Origin: Maniola hyperantus
Taxonomy: Eukaryota; Arthropoda; Insecta; Lepidoptera; Nymphalidae
Reading direction: 5' to 3'
DNA: 64,000 nt
Assembly: GCF_902806685.2 (NCBI RefSeq)
Contig: NC_048556.1
Location: 2,604,001 to 2,668,000 of the forward strand
Shown here: positions 12,143 to 23,252 of the stretch, piece after piece
Position numbering within the stretch: the first letter of the stretch is position 1
Layout of the letters: each line of letters begins with the position of its first letter
Position numbers and translations under genes: made by a program
Notes under the pieces: model-generated
Told to the model about the DNA's origin: nothing
The model's database searches: none
Seen by the model: only the letters and a program-made list of their open reading frames with translations

Positions 12143-12320
12143 TGAAATATTTAAAACTATTTAGTGAAATGGTCTTAATTATCAAAAAAATCTACATACA
12201 AAACCTAAGCACAACTAATTTCAAAATTATAATCAAAAGACAGAGAGGAAGATAAATTGAAACCTATGTACAACTTTGAAGCCCGTATTAGCAGGTATTA
12301 CCTATCAAATATTTCACCAT

Positions 12321-12546
12321 GTAGACGTATCTACGTAGCGTCTACGAAAAGCTACGAGATACTACAATAAAGTGATTTCACCTCAAATGGTCGGGGTTAA
12401 TGATCCGTCGGGGTAATGGGGCATGCACGCTGACCTGACTCGAAACAACATTGCATTATTGAATTCAGTTCCCAGATATCGGTTTATAATACTGGACAAA
12501 AAGTTTTTATGAAGGTTTTTATTATTATTTGGAACTTCGATTTCGG
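12321..12546. repeat. Local duplication, copy 2
   Basis: Direct repeat of 11904-12142 at about 417 bp offset, with scattered substitutions and small indels. Confidence 0.8.
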
Positions 12547-12682
12547 ATTCAAGCAAGCAATTCCCGTTAGACTACTAATAGGTATATAATTGCAGAGTAC
12601 AAAGTGCAAACAAGCTATATGCTAAGTTGGAGGAGAAAAAGGAATAAGTATCAGTCATCTAAATCACTTCCCGTATTAAATT

Positions 12683-12835
12683 ATAAATGTGAAGGTGTGT
12701 TTGTTTGTTAGTTTGGGCTTGAATCGCGCCACAATGGAGCAACGGATCGGCCTGATTTTACTTCTTGGATTTATTTAAAGACCTGACGAATGATATGACA
12801 ACTTTTTATCCTGCAAAATCAAATAGTTCCCACGG
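12683..12835. repeat. Repeat B copy
   Basis: GTGAAGGTGTGTTTGTTTG then GAGCAACGGATCGGCC. Together with the next copy it forms a tandem pair. Confidence 0.65.
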
Positions 12836-13018
12836 GTGTGTGTCAGTGTGTCTGTTTGTTGGTTTGTCCTTCAAGCACGCCACAAAGTAGAAACGGATCG
12901 ACGCGATTTTTTGATGGATATAGTTAAAGACCTGAAGAATGACATAGGTTACTTTTCATCCCGGAAAATCAGAGTTCCCACGGAATCCTACCAGAAACTA
13001 GGTTACCGAAATCTGTAG
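12836..13018. repeat. Repeat B copy
   Basis: GTCTGTTTGTTGGTTTGTCC, GAAACGGATCGACGCG and ATCCCGGAAAATCAGAGTTC. Confidence 0.65.
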
Positions 13019-13545
13019 GGTAATAACCACAATTTATCCAACATGTAAAATAGTTTTAACTTTTAATCAATTTTTTATGTACCAAAATTGTAACAGTAAT
13101 ACATAATAATTAATTAAGTAACATTGGAAATGATTATCTTTATACAGAGATGTTAGGTCCAAGCAATGTTCTGTCACCTAGAAAGAAGAGATCCGATGAT
13201 CAGATGGTTGAGGAGTTTTATGTCAAAAATTGTTTACAATTATGGAGAATCATGGAACGTACGAGAACTTACTTTTGAAAAATTTTCAACATAGCCCGCT
13301 ATTTCAACATAATATATCTCTACAAGAATGTTTATTATTATTTTGTAAACAGAGTTTGCTAAAGGCATCATCACACGATAAATTAAAAGGGTGTCAACAC
13401 CGACTAAGATGGATGCCGCCGGAACAGGAAATGGTGTTGGATCGACCCTTAACAGATTCATTTTTCACCATTCAATAGATGAAAGGGCGTGCCTCTTAAT
13501 GATAGGTGTTATCTGTAAATGCGGTGCTAAAATGTTTTGTTAGTA
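13019..13545. other. No gene seen
   Basis: AT-rich. Overlapping short ORFs on both strands at 13230-13478 show no family similarity. Confidence 0.35.
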
Positions 13546-13549
13546 ACAA

Positions 13550-13690
13550 TGGCGCCGATTCTGTTGTCTTTCTCTAAACTAAATTTAGAGTATCTGCATC
13601 CTTTTCTTTTTAATATTGCTAAAAAAGGACAGAACATGAATTTTACATTTAGAAACTCTAAATTCTAGTTCACGCTCAAATTTAAACAAT
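13550..13690. mobile_element. MITE H-like, diverged
   Basis: GGCGCCGATTCTGTTGTC and CTCTAAACTAAATTTAGAG resemble the family H terminus. Confidence 0.45.
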
Positions 13691-13759
13691 AGCCGCTAGT
13701 AAGGTGTCGGGCGCGAACCCAGAAGACGTAGGTTCGAATCCTGCCAGTCCGCAACTTTT

Positions 13760-15140
13760 GATATGTTTTTAGAATTATTTAGAAATTTCCTTGAAGTGTA
13801 GGTCAAAAAACTATAAAATATAGTAAAATACACAGAGAAACTTTCAGCTTTTATGAAATTACGAAGGTCTGACACGCACTGGCTCTAATCCATACGTTAT
13901 TGTAACTATCGGTCAGTAGCTGGGCCATAGCAATCAGTAAGACGCTTAACTAGACTGATACACAATACACTACAGTACACTCGATACACTTCACTCGAGT
14001 ATTATCCAGTGCGGATACGTGTACAATAGCCGAGTGGTTTCTAGTGGATAATAGCAATCATTATGTCCATCTTTTGTCCGTCTGTCTCTAATTGAGCGTC
14101 CATGGTAACGTGTAATGGTGAAATTTGAGATTTCTTTATCATTTTCGTGTCTCATTATTTCGGATATTCGGATTTTGTGTTCGTTTCCTTTTTTTTATTT
14201 CAATTGATATAAGTAAATGATAAATCACATTGAATACAGGCTACTATATTTATAAGATTTACAGCTTTGGAATTATTTTCATATTTTGGAATTATTATTT
14301 GGTAGGTATGTTAGCTTATTGTTGTTTTTTGTTGGCTACACCAGATTTAAAAAAAAATTAGGTATACTTATAAAAAAAACACATATTTAAAAAGTTACGG
14401 GCAGATATTTTTTAAGCTCAATGTGAGCCCAATATTTTAATCAAGTTAAAAGTTATTTGTATTGATATAAAATCTATCTAAATTGTACAAATAAAAATGA
14501 ATGGCCGAAATGTATGTACGCGCATAACTCCTGAACGACTGCACCAATTCTTAGAGCCTCGATAGCTCAACGGTTCAAACGGTTAAAAAGAAAAAAAAGA
14601 TTTTTTGTGTTCGTTATTGTAAGGACAAGGTTTGTATGAAATATTTTTTTGGATAATCCAAAAAAAACCTTGTCTTTTCTCCTGGACAGCTCCAGGGAAA
14701 AAGACAAGACACGGACGCACTCGCGGGCAACGGCTAAATTAATATAAACGTTTGTTAATTTTGGATTTACAATAAAAAACAAAAAAATGCTAAACACTGG
14801 CTGCCGCCGGGTTTATTAGAAGCGTTTTTTTTATCAAAGCAACTTTTTTGAAAATGATAAAGACAAACGCGCCATCAAGGGAATTACTAAAATGGCGGAC
14901 AAGGACAAGGGGATTATGGTTCTTCGTTTTTTTGTTTATCGGTCGCTTTGTGGAAGTTTTCTGTTAGAGTCCTTCATGGCGCGCAGTCAATGGCCGCTGT
15001 GGAGCGTGCTCGCTTCATTTGCTAAATGAATGTGGATATGGTATTTAGTAAACGTATAGAAAACTTTTAATACAAACTAATATAATCAATGCAAAAAAAT
15101 GCGTTTACAGATGACTCTGCGTCACTCGCTTTATACAAAG
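13760..15140. other. Intergenic filler
   Basis: A foldback (GACAAGGTTT...AAACCTTGTC) lies at about 14622-14677. The rest has no recognised gene. Confidence 0.4.
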
Positions 15141-15142
15141 GT

Positions 15143-15305
15143 ATAGTCCGCAACAGGTTGAGATGGCAATCGAGGTCTGAGGCGGGGGGATGTCCTGCAC
15201 ACCCGCACGTCACACGCGCTCGCCCGCACCGGGTTAGCACGGGGGCGGTGCGGGTGTGCGGGGTCTTCCCTCCCCATTTGCTATCTCGACCTGTCGCGCA
15301 CTATA
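15143..15305. mobile_element. GC-rich foldback element, copy 1
   Basis: Termini GTCCGCAACAGGTTGAGATG and CTCGACCTGTCGCGCAC are inverted. The inner arms CACACCCGCAC and GTGCGGGTGTG also pair. TA lies on both sides. It is far more GC-rich than its surroundings. Confidence 0.75.
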
Positions 15306-15394
15306 GTTTGGTTCTCATTCCAATACTAACCAATCAAACGTGATGTAATTTTGTAGACACGTTCTAGAAACTAGCATCTGTGTCTGTGGTCAAA

Positions 15395-15500
15395 TCAAAT
15401 CAAATGTTTTTTTCAAAATAGGTAATAAATTACACTTTTTGATGGTCGGTTGTTGCATTTGTAAGATGGTTTGCCAGTTTATGTTTCATGGTCTATTGGT
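15395..15500 (+). repeat. Repeat F fragment
   Basis: AAATAGGTAATAAATTACACTTTTTGATGGTCGG-type block (split here to its key parts AATAAATTACAC and TTTTTGATGGTCGG). Also at 17390 and, inverted, 24000. Confidence 0.6.
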
Positions 15501-15717
15501 TTAACTAATTTTAGCGAAAGCTACAGAGAAAGCTTTCATCCCGGAGACGGACATAGGTTACTTTATTCAAAGAGTTCCCACAAAGTTTTTGGAAAACCTA
15601 TATCTATGTAATATACAATTTAACAAGTGTTTATATTTCGCGCTCAATTATGAAACTCATACATAATACCTATGTATGTATGTTATGTGAGGTGAAACAG
15701 TTCATCTGGACAATCCA

Positions 15718-15935
15718 TACTAATATTATAAATGCGAAAGTGTGTCTGTCTGTCTGTCTGTCTGCTAGCTTTAGCACGGCCCAACCGTTCAGCCGATTTC
15801 GACGAAATTTGGTATAGAGGTAGCTTGCAACCCGGGGAAGGACATAGGCTACTTTTTATCCCGGAAAATTTAGGAGTTCCCACAGGATTTTTAAAAACCT
15901 AAATCCACGCGTACGAAGTCGCGGGCATCAGCTAG
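15718..15935. repeat. Repeat B, full copy with (GTCT)n
   Basis: TATTATAAATGCGAAAGTGT, (GTCT)5, GGTATAGAGGTAGCTTGC, then GAAGTCGCGGGCATCAGC. Confidence 0.8.
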
Positions 15936-15939
15936 TCTA

Positions 15940-16162
15940 AATATATAAAAGAAAAAGGTGACTGACTGACTGACTGACTGATCTATCAACGCACAGCTCA
16001 AACTACTGGACGGATCGGGCTGAAATTTGGCATGCAGATAGCTATTATGACGTAGGTATCCGCTAAGAAAGGATTTTTGAAACTTCAACCCCTAAGGGGG
16101 TGAAATAGGGGTTTGAAATTTGTGTAGTCCACGCGGACGAAGTCGCGAGCATACGCTAGTAT
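15940..16162 (-). repeat. Repeat A, full copy
   Basis: Runs from the TATATAAAAG end through (GACT)n to ACGAAGTCGCGAGCATACGC. Confidence 0.85.
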
Positions 16163-17180
16163 TTAATAAATGTTTAAATAAATTGTAAAAAAATGTTTCT
16201 GCTAATAAAGAATATTGAATCTTGAATGTATGATAAAAAATACATGTTCTGTTTGCAAGCAAATATGAAAATCTTATTTTCAACTTATCACCAGTGTCAT
16301 GATTTTCAAATAATAATTTATCGTTTGGGTCAAATCACATACTTTTTACAACTGCATTAAGATTTAGGAATAATCTCATTGGATGAAATTTCAAAGAGGC
16401 TGTCATTGGTGGGTTGTTTTCGATTCAGACCAATGGCATACACTTTGCATTTTTCAGTGTAATGAATGAAAAAAAGAAACGTGACGTTTGGTCGGCATAA
16501 ATGGCGTTTTTCTAAGTTAGTTCGTTTGAAGCTTTAGAGCTGGGAGGTAATCTCAAAATGTGTGAAGTATTGTTGTAAGTGGTGATAAAGATGTAAAAGA
16601 AGTATTTCATGTGTTGCAATGAGCATAAATGTGATAAAGAAGTATTACATGGTGTTTCAATGAGTTATCTCATAAGTATTTACGAGTGTATTGAATTAAA
16701 CATCTGACATCGACGTTGAAGAAGGCATATTCTTTATACCAGACTATTCTCTGTTCTTCTCCTTCATCTTCAACAATTATATTTGTGATCTATTTTACAT
16801 CTATTTAATTCTAATTCATTCTCAAGTCATATTTTAAAAGTAATACAACCACATCCAAAACCTACAACATCGAAGTACTCTGATCCAACTCTTCTATGAA
16901 GTAGAAAATTGTTCAACCAAACTCCTTTGTCCGTTGACCACTCGGAATTTTTTACTATTAAATTCAGTTGCAGTTTCAAGTGGCGACCGTTACGCTGTAA
17001 TTTGTGCTCTCTGTAGACCACTTCGCTGTTTATTGTCTTCTTTTACAAAGGTTTTTGTATAATTCTTCCAAGCTTGAAAGTTTCATTTTACTAATCCAAA
17101 AATCCAATTTTATTTGTTCAAAACATTTTAAGATTTTTGTTTTAAATTCATGATCCTAATAATTATATACTATCACTACA
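16163..17180. other. No repeat or gene recognised
   Basis: A 64-codon minus ORF at 16827-17021 resembles nothing I know. A short imperfect direct repeat (GATAAAGA...AAGTATT) lies at 16587-16665. Confidence 0.35.
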
Positions 17181-17182
17181 GT

Positions 17183-17345
17183 ATGCCCGCGACATCGTCC
17201 GCGTGGATTTAGGTTTTTAGAAATCCCGGGTCGCCACGGGATTTTTGATTTTCCAGGAAAAAAAGTTGTTTTTGTCAATTTCTGGGACGCAAGCTACCTT
17301 TGTACCAAATTTCATGTAAATCAGTTAAATGGATGGTTATTAAAG
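17183..17345. repeat. Repeat B fragment
   Basis: ATGCCCGCGACATCGTCCGC then GGATTTAGGTTTTTAGAAAT. Confidence 0.7.
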
Positions 17346-17389
17346 AATCACGTGAGGACTCTTTGAAAGTCAAAAATGTCAAGAGTCAA

Positions 17390-17520
17390 AACGTTTATTC
17401 AAAGTAGGTAAAAAAATTACGCTTTTTGATAGTCGGTTTGCATTTGTAAGATGATGATAATAATTTTAACGCGAACTATATGCAAATAAAGAATTATTCT
17501 ATTCTATTCTATTCTATTCT
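17390..17520 (+). repeat. Repeat F copy with (TATTC)n tail
   Basis: Ends in four TTCTA-type units at 17500-17520, a LINE-like 3' tail. Confidence 0.6.
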
Positions 17521-17540
17521 AACTTAAAACTAAAGCTACG

Positions 17541-17708
17541 ATGGTTCCAAACGCGCCTTCCCCGGGATGTAAGCTAACTCTGTACCAAATTTCATCAAAA
17601 TTGGTTAAACTGTTGAGCCATGAAAAGCTAGCAGACAGACAGACAGATAGACAGATAGACAGACAGACAGACAGACAGATACACTTTCGCATTTATAATA
17701 TTAGAAGG
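17541..17708. repeat. Repeat B copy with (GACA)n
   Basis: CCCCGGGATGTAAGCTAAC then GACAGACAGATAGACAG and CATTTATAATATTAG. Confidence 0.75.
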
Positions 17709-18019
17709 GATGGATATGGATTCTAACATTATAGTACGAAATACCGATAGCCGATAGACGTCCACAGCTGGACAAAGGTCTCCTGCACACTTGAGAGCGA
17801 GCGAGTCCACAGAACAGGCAAAAACAATGAAGGTTGTCATCCTTATGTTTGAATTATTTATTTAAAAGAATAATAATAATTAAACTACTAAATAATGTAA
17901 GAAGAAAGAAAAGAACACCCCCATTATTATTTACAGCGCTCCAACTCGGGTGGCCACTCCATTGAGCATGCGACCTGCGATATTTCCTTAACATACAGGC
18001 TGTTCCAAAAACAAGCAAT

Positions 18020-18256
18020 CTATATACAAAAGGAAAAGGTAAAGTATATGAAAGGAAAAGGTGATTGACTGACTGATCTATCAACGCACAGCTCAAACCA
18101 CTGGATGGATCGGGCTTGGGCATTGGCATGCAAATAGCTATTATGACGTAGGCATACGCTAAGAAAGGATTTTTGAAAATTCAACCCCTAAGTGGGTAAA
18201 ATAGGGGTTTTAAATTTGTGTAGGCCATGCGGACGAAATCACGAGCATAAGCTAGT
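18020..18256 (-). repeat. Repeat A copy
   Basis: ATCTATCAACGCACAGCTCA through ATGCGGACGAAATCACGAGC. Confidence 0.8.
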
Positions 18257-18329
18257 AAATTATAGTTTTCCAAATATCGCCTGCCGAGAATCGAACCCTG
18301 GACCTCTGAAAGAATTTTATTCAAAAACT

Positions 18330-18432
18330 GCCATGCCCCTTCCAGGCTAGCCCGCTTCCATCTTAGACTGCATCATCACATACCACCAGGTGAGATTGCA
18401 GTGAAGGGCTAACTTGTATCTGAATAAAAAAC
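18330..18432 (+). repeat. SINE-1 3' fragment
   Basis: CCCTTCCAGGCTAGCCCGCT to GGGCTAACTTGTATCTGAAT. Confidence 0.75.
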
Positions 18433-18564
18433 AGGCCCGTCTCCGTTTGTTCCGGCGCTTCTTTTGCTTGAAGCGCGTTGGGCTTATGCTCAGGTGGAAG
18501 AGGCGCCGGAATAACCAGCACTTAGTTTTAAGATGTGATGTGTAGCACAGTTTGCTAAATAAAC

Positions 18565-18612
18565 GTCTTTTCTTTCTTCTTTCTTTCTTTCTTCTTTCTT
18601 TCTTTCTTTCCC
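18565..18612. repeat. (TTTC)n microsatellite
   Basis: TTTCTTTCTTTC-type tract. Confidence 0.9.
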
Positions 18613-19154
18613 CTAATGAAATGGAGAAAAGGCAGAAGAAAGGAGAAGAAAGTTTCATTCAGGAAAATGCGAAAAAATAAAAGCCTAGGGCATCCTGTAT
18701 AGCAGACAAATTGAAAGCAATGAAGTCGAAAGCGTAAGTTCTCAATCATTCAAGTTAACGACAATCGCGAAGAGGGGGCTGATCGGTGGTTATAAATTAA
18801 AAATGTATGGATACGGCATTTATTTAATTGCCGACTTTAAAATTCCATGTAAATTTCTTTACCTATAAACGTAAATGTTTCTGTTTACAATTCACTAGAC
18901 TTCTATTGATTGTCTTTTTTGTAACGTAAGTGTTGTAACACTAAAAAATCTATGTATCTTAATTTTCTTTAACCCGCTGAAAAAGACAAATCCGTATGCG
19001 ATATACATCGCCCGCCCTCCCACTGCTAAACATTGGTGGCTTTTCCTGCATGTTTATCAGTGGGAGACCGGCAGTGCAATGCTGCAATTTTGCGTATTGA
19101 AATGAAACCCAAACTACTTAGATTTGTTTGGAGCGCACTACAAATAAACTCCTC

Positions 19155-19431
19155 TTAAGACTTCTTCTTCTTCTTCTCAATCGTTCACTCTTGATAGAGT
19201 GGTCGTGCCTATGAATTCTTCACTGCTGCTCGTGCGATCTTTCTCCAGCGACTTCTGTTGGTGGCATTATGTGCACACAGGGAAACAGGCGTGTTTATTG
19301 CAGAGCGGGTTATGTCCGCCCACCTAGATGCTTAACGCCCACGTGGACGTGTGCCCTCCACTCGACCTTGTACCACGAGGTGTTGGATGGCACCACTCTT
19401 CCTTGTAATGTGTCCAAAGAACTTGAGGATT
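19155..19431 (-). pseudogene. RTE-like LINE ORF C-terminus fragment
   Basis: The minus frame reads ILKFFGHITRKSGAIQHLV then RWADITRSA, with a (GAA)n 3' end. This is the FFGH...R tail of RTE-type reverse transcriptases. Its 5' side abuts the 19432 hairpin. Confidence 0.7.
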
Positions 19432-19621
19432 CACAATAGGCTACTTGACAATTTTTTTAAGTTGGTCTTAAATGGTTAATATTTGTCCTATTATATCAAA
19501 AAAATTAACACTATATTTTTTTGCGCCCTAAAAACCGTAAAGTTTTACGGTTTTTTGATATAATAGGACAAAAATTAACCATTTAAGACCAACTTAAAAA
19601 AATTGTCAAGTAGCCTATTGT
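19432..19621. mobile_element. Near-perfect long hairpin MITE
   Basis: Arms of about 70-75 bp (ACAATAGGCTACTTGACAAT ... inverted ATTGTCAAGTAGCCTATTGT) pair almost without mismatch around a ~40-bp loop. Confidence 0.8.
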
Positions 19622-19945
19622 ACTTAAGACTTACCACATCCAAATAGCGACTTCTGTTTACAAATCACATCCCAGTGTAGTTCGCAATAACAACTTAATA
19701 GTGTAAGAGCATGTGAATCGTCGACAGAGCCGCCTAATGGGGACTCTTAAACAATTTAGCGCACTTTTATGTCAATGTTTCTCCCTTGATTGTTGTTGCT
19801 TCCTGGAAAGTGATGTAAACACCTATGTGTATGGTTAGATTTATACACTTTATTGGGGTGTAAAGGTGTGCATAGACATACGCTATTTAGGCTTCCTGCA
19901 CAAGAAGTCAGAGCTTTACAGGCTGCCGGACCGTAAGTAAGTATT

Positions 19946-20150
19946 TATAGTTCTTGCATTTCACGAAGGCGAGTGACTCATGCTTGTGTTTAAGTCTTAT
20001 CGGTATATACGTAAGGTACAGTAAAGGTGTGCGTTTGCGAGCGCTTGCTCGCGACTGATTGGTGCGACATGCACGCACACGTATATAATGTCTGTGTATA
20101 CAACGTAACCACAAGCAAAGTTCACTCGTCTTCGTGAATTGCAAGAACTG
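19946..20150. mobile_element. Mariner-like MITE (family D), copy 2
   Basis: GTTCTTGCATTTCACGAAGG and CTTCGTGAATTGCAAGAAC ends, with GCGAGCGCTTGCTCGCGAC in the middle. Confidence 0.75.
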
Positions 20151-20232
20151 TATAAACAAACCAAAGTCGTTGTATGGAAGAAGCTTAGGTTACTTTGCGG
20201 AAGTCCATTATATACAAGGAACCAAAAGCTTA

Positions 20233-20749
20233 ATCAAAATATATAAAAGGAAAAGGTAACTGACTGACTGACTGACTGACTGATTTATCAACGCACAGCT
20301 CAAACTACTAGATTATACAATCAATTATACAGCATATTATACAGTCGAAGACTATGTAAATGATAAAAAAGCTTGGATTTGACTCGCTCCAGCAATGCAC
20401 GGGGCTGCAATGGCTTGTATAGTATGGTATAATAACATTGTAAATTGTAAAATTAAAATTAAAAAGAGCAACCGCCGAGTTTCTTGCTGGTTCTTCTCGG
20501 TAGGAACGGCATTCCGAACCAGTCGTAAATTAAAACTACCCGACGATTCGAAAGCGCTTGTAAAAAGTCTACTTGAATAAAAACATATTCTATTCTATTC
20601 TATTCTACTGGACGGATCGGGCTGAAATTTGGCATGCTGATAGCTATTATGACGTAGGCATCCGCTAAGAAAGGATTTTTGAAAATTCAATCCCTAAGGG
20701 AGTGAAATAGGGGTTTGAAATTTGTGTAAGTCGCGAGCATAAGCTAGTA
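20233..20749 (-). repeat. Repeat A interrupted by a LINE tail
   Basis: Repeat A runs 20233-20309, is interrupted, and resumes at about 20609 with ACTGGACGGATCGGGCTG. Confidence 0.8.
20310..20608 (+). mobile_element. LINE 3' tail with (TATTC)n, nested in repeat A
   Basis: Contains translated RVSCWFFSVGTAFRTSRKLK, a recurrent LINE tail sequence, and ends in TATTCTATTCTATTCTATTC. It is a 5'-truncated insertion. Confidence 0.75.
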
Positions 20750-20885
20750 TAAATATATAAAAGGAAAAGGTGACTGACTGATGACTGATCCATCAACGCG
20801 CAGCTTAAACTACTGGTCGGATCGGGCTGTAGATAGTTATTATGACGTAGGCATCCGCTAAGAAAGGGTTTTTGAAAATTTTATT
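20750..20885 (-). repeat. Repeat A copy (partial, tandem to previous)
   Basis: Begins TATAAATATATAAAAGGAAA and is truncated after GGGTTTTTGAAAATT. Confidence 0.75.
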
Positions 20886-21114
20886 CTAGCCTCTATCTGT
20901 GAGAGCACTGAATGTATAATGTCCATTTAGGTAAAGGTTATCTCAGACATAATAATAATAAATAATTATAGCCTTACTCATTCAATATTCAGAATATTCA
21001 TTTATCTACAATACAAAAGCATTAATATCTGATAAAGATTCTGTCACCCTTTCAGCTTTGGCCATTGTTGGTAACGTGTAAACGAATTGAAAGGCTTTGT
21101 AGCGTTGTGGTCAG

Positions 21115-21403
21115 TACCCGTAGTACAAGATTTTACGTCTCACCAAACCAAACCAAATTCGAGAGTCGAAATACTTCCGCGTTAGAGTAAACTGGATCTT
21201 AAATGCCTTGTTTTAAAGCTCAAGTTTGTCTACACTTCTACAGCCAGCGCTCCAAGCGGAAACATTGCGAAATTAAAATCAGTGGCATTGAATATTTGAC
21301 TTCAATTCAAGGCTGTTTAGGTCCATTTTACTGTAACGCGGAAGTATTTCGACTCTCGAATTTGGTTTCGTTTGGTGAGACGTAAAATCTTGTACTACGG
21401 GTA
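21115..21403. mobile_element. Harbinger-like MITE (family M), copy 2, 289 bp
   Basis: Perfect termini TACCCGTAGTACAAGATTTT and its complement, with CAG on both sides (21112-21114, 21404-21406). Confidence 0.85.
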
Positions 21404-21529
21404 CAGTACACGTCATTTTACTGTGAAATTCTATAAGCTGCCATATTCAGGTGTTTCTGTTACTGTGAGGTCTTTTGACCTCAATTTAACTCTAATGGTT
21501 GAAACGTCGACATCGGGAGGTTGGCGATT

Positions 21530-21690
21530 CAATAGAATAGAATGTTTTTTTATTCATGTAAACTTTTTAAAAGTGCTTATGAATAGTCAGGTAGTTTTAA
21601 TTTACCACTGGTTCGGAATACCGTTCCTACCGAGAAGAACCAGCAAGAAACTCGGCAGTTGCTCTTTTCAATCTCTTCAATCTCGAGTGT
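21530..21690 (-). repeat. LINE tail fragment
   Basis: ACCACTGGTTCGGAATACCG and GAAGAACCAGCAAGAAACTC, the complement of the 20310 element's 3' part. Confidence 0.7.
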
Positions 21691-21724
21691 AACTCTTAAC
21701 TCTTCAAAGTTATGTGCGTTTTAA

Positions 21725-21940
21725 ACAATTAAAATACATCACTTGCTATAATAGTGTAGGAAAATATCTTGAGGAAACCTGCATGCTTGAGAGTTCTCCA
21801 TATCAGTCAAAGGTGTGTGAAGTCGCCAATACGCATTTAACCACAGTGGTGGACTATATCCTAAACCCTTCTCACTCAGAGAGGAGACCCGTTCTCTGTA
21901 GTGAGCCAGCGATGGGTTAATCATGATACTGATGATAAGT
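21725..21940 (+). repeat. SINE-2 3' part
   Basis: GAGGAAACCTGCATGCTTGA to AGTGAGCCAGCGATGGGTTA. Confidence 0.75.
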
Positions 21941-21989
21941 CAAGTAGTCACTCAAGCGATAAAATATCTTAAAAATAAATTCTTTCTGA

Positions 21990-22336
21990 CGACCTCCCTG
22001 GCGCAGTGGTAAACGCTGTGGTCTTATTAGTGGGAGGTCCCGGGTTCGATTCCTGGCAGGGATTTGGAATTTTATAATTCCTAAATTTCTGGTCTGGTCT
22101 GGTGGGAGGCTTCGGTCGTGGCTAGTTACCACTCTACCGGCAAAGCCGTACCGCCAAGCGATTTAGCGTTCCGGTACGATGCCGTGTAGAAACCCAAGGG
22201 GCATGGGTTTATTAAAAACTGTCATACCCCTTCCAGGTTAGCCCGCTTCCATCTTAGACTGCATCGTCACTTACCACTAGGTGAGATTGCCAAGGTGTTA
22301 GTCAAGGGCTAACTTGTATCTAAATAAAAATAAAAA
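21990..22336 (+). mobile_element. SINE-1, full-length tRNA-derived SINE
   Basis: The head carries A box TGGCGCAGTGGTAAACGC and B box GGTTCGATTCC, the internal RNA polymerase III promoter. The body follows, and a short A-rich tail ends the copy. It lies about 170 bp upstream of the Gr start codon. Confidence 0.85.
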
Positions 22337-22508
22337 AAATTCTTCAGTATTAAAGACACAGACATTAACGAAACAGATTACTGTTAATAGTTTAATTCGA
22401 ATTGTTATCGACAGTGAACCCGCAAACCGTTCTGACGTGACTTTGTGAGAGCTTTGTGAACAAACAACAACAATTCGCATCATTTCCATCTCGAATAAAT
22501 CATCGACA

Positions 22509-23252
22509 ATGGCAGAACCGTTTAAAAGGATCAAGACTATCACAGTTAAACCGAAAAACAATAATGATTTCAAACAAAAACGTGAACGTAATATGTTAAC
22601 CCGCTTTAGGACCATCCTTACTTTATTATTCATCTGTGGTTTCAACTACAAAGTCTTCAAACTTTGCAATAAGTACAAAGTCTTATCAAGTATCTACTCC
22701 ACCAGTCTCATCGTTCTAATGATTACAACCACTACCTTTTGTTGCGTAGATTACAATACTCTTCAAGTTTGGTCTACTGTCGAATATGTTCTCTCTGTTG
22801 CTATCCTGCTCGTCTACAATAGCAAACTGAGCAAATTCTCTTTTAAATTGAACAAAATTGATACTTTTTTGAGGGTTCACGTGAAACATTATATCATGGC
22901 TAGGAATAAAACTTTTATAATCACTGTAATTCTCTGTTTAGTTAGATTTACTTTCACTTTAACTCATTGTTTGAGTCATGTCTGCTATGGAAATGTTATA
23001 TTATTCATCATAAGCCAATTTTCGTCCTTCGCTTTAGACATTAATAGAGTATGGAGATTCATTCTTCTGGAAACTATACGCTATCGTCTTTGTTTCCTCC
23101 GTCAACGGTTAGAAGAGGTGCCAGAATGCAATTACTATCTTTATGTCTGTGAAAATAAAACTTACAGGAAGAATAAAATGTCGTTTTGCGTCAATTTGTA
23201 TAGGAGTATCGCAGATATCTATGATTTAGTAGCACCGGAGATTCACTCTTCT
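22509..23252 (+). CDS. Gr exon 1 (codons 1-248)
   Basis: The exon is 744 bp, phase 0, and ends ...HSS before the donor GTAAGC. It carries the N-terminus and about five hydrophobic segments. The open frame runs past the donor to 23450, but that extension is intronic repeat, not receptor sequence. Confidence 0.82.

Noticed and set aside
13690..13755. tRNA-like block with GGTTCGAATCC
   Set aside because: The acceptor and D arms do not pair; at most a SINE or tRNA relic.
17626..17680. (GACA)n and other GTCT/GACA arrays as possible CRISPR-like arrays
   Set aside because: Tetranucleotide microsatellites without spacers, part of repeat B, in a eukaryotic genome.
18347..18658. Lys/Arg-rich 103-codon minus ORF
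   Set aside because: Low-complexity product of a (TTTC)n tract and SINE sequence.
22298..22645. 115-codon minus ORF over the start of the Gr gene
   Set aside because: Antisense shadow of Gr exon 1; no independent family similarity.
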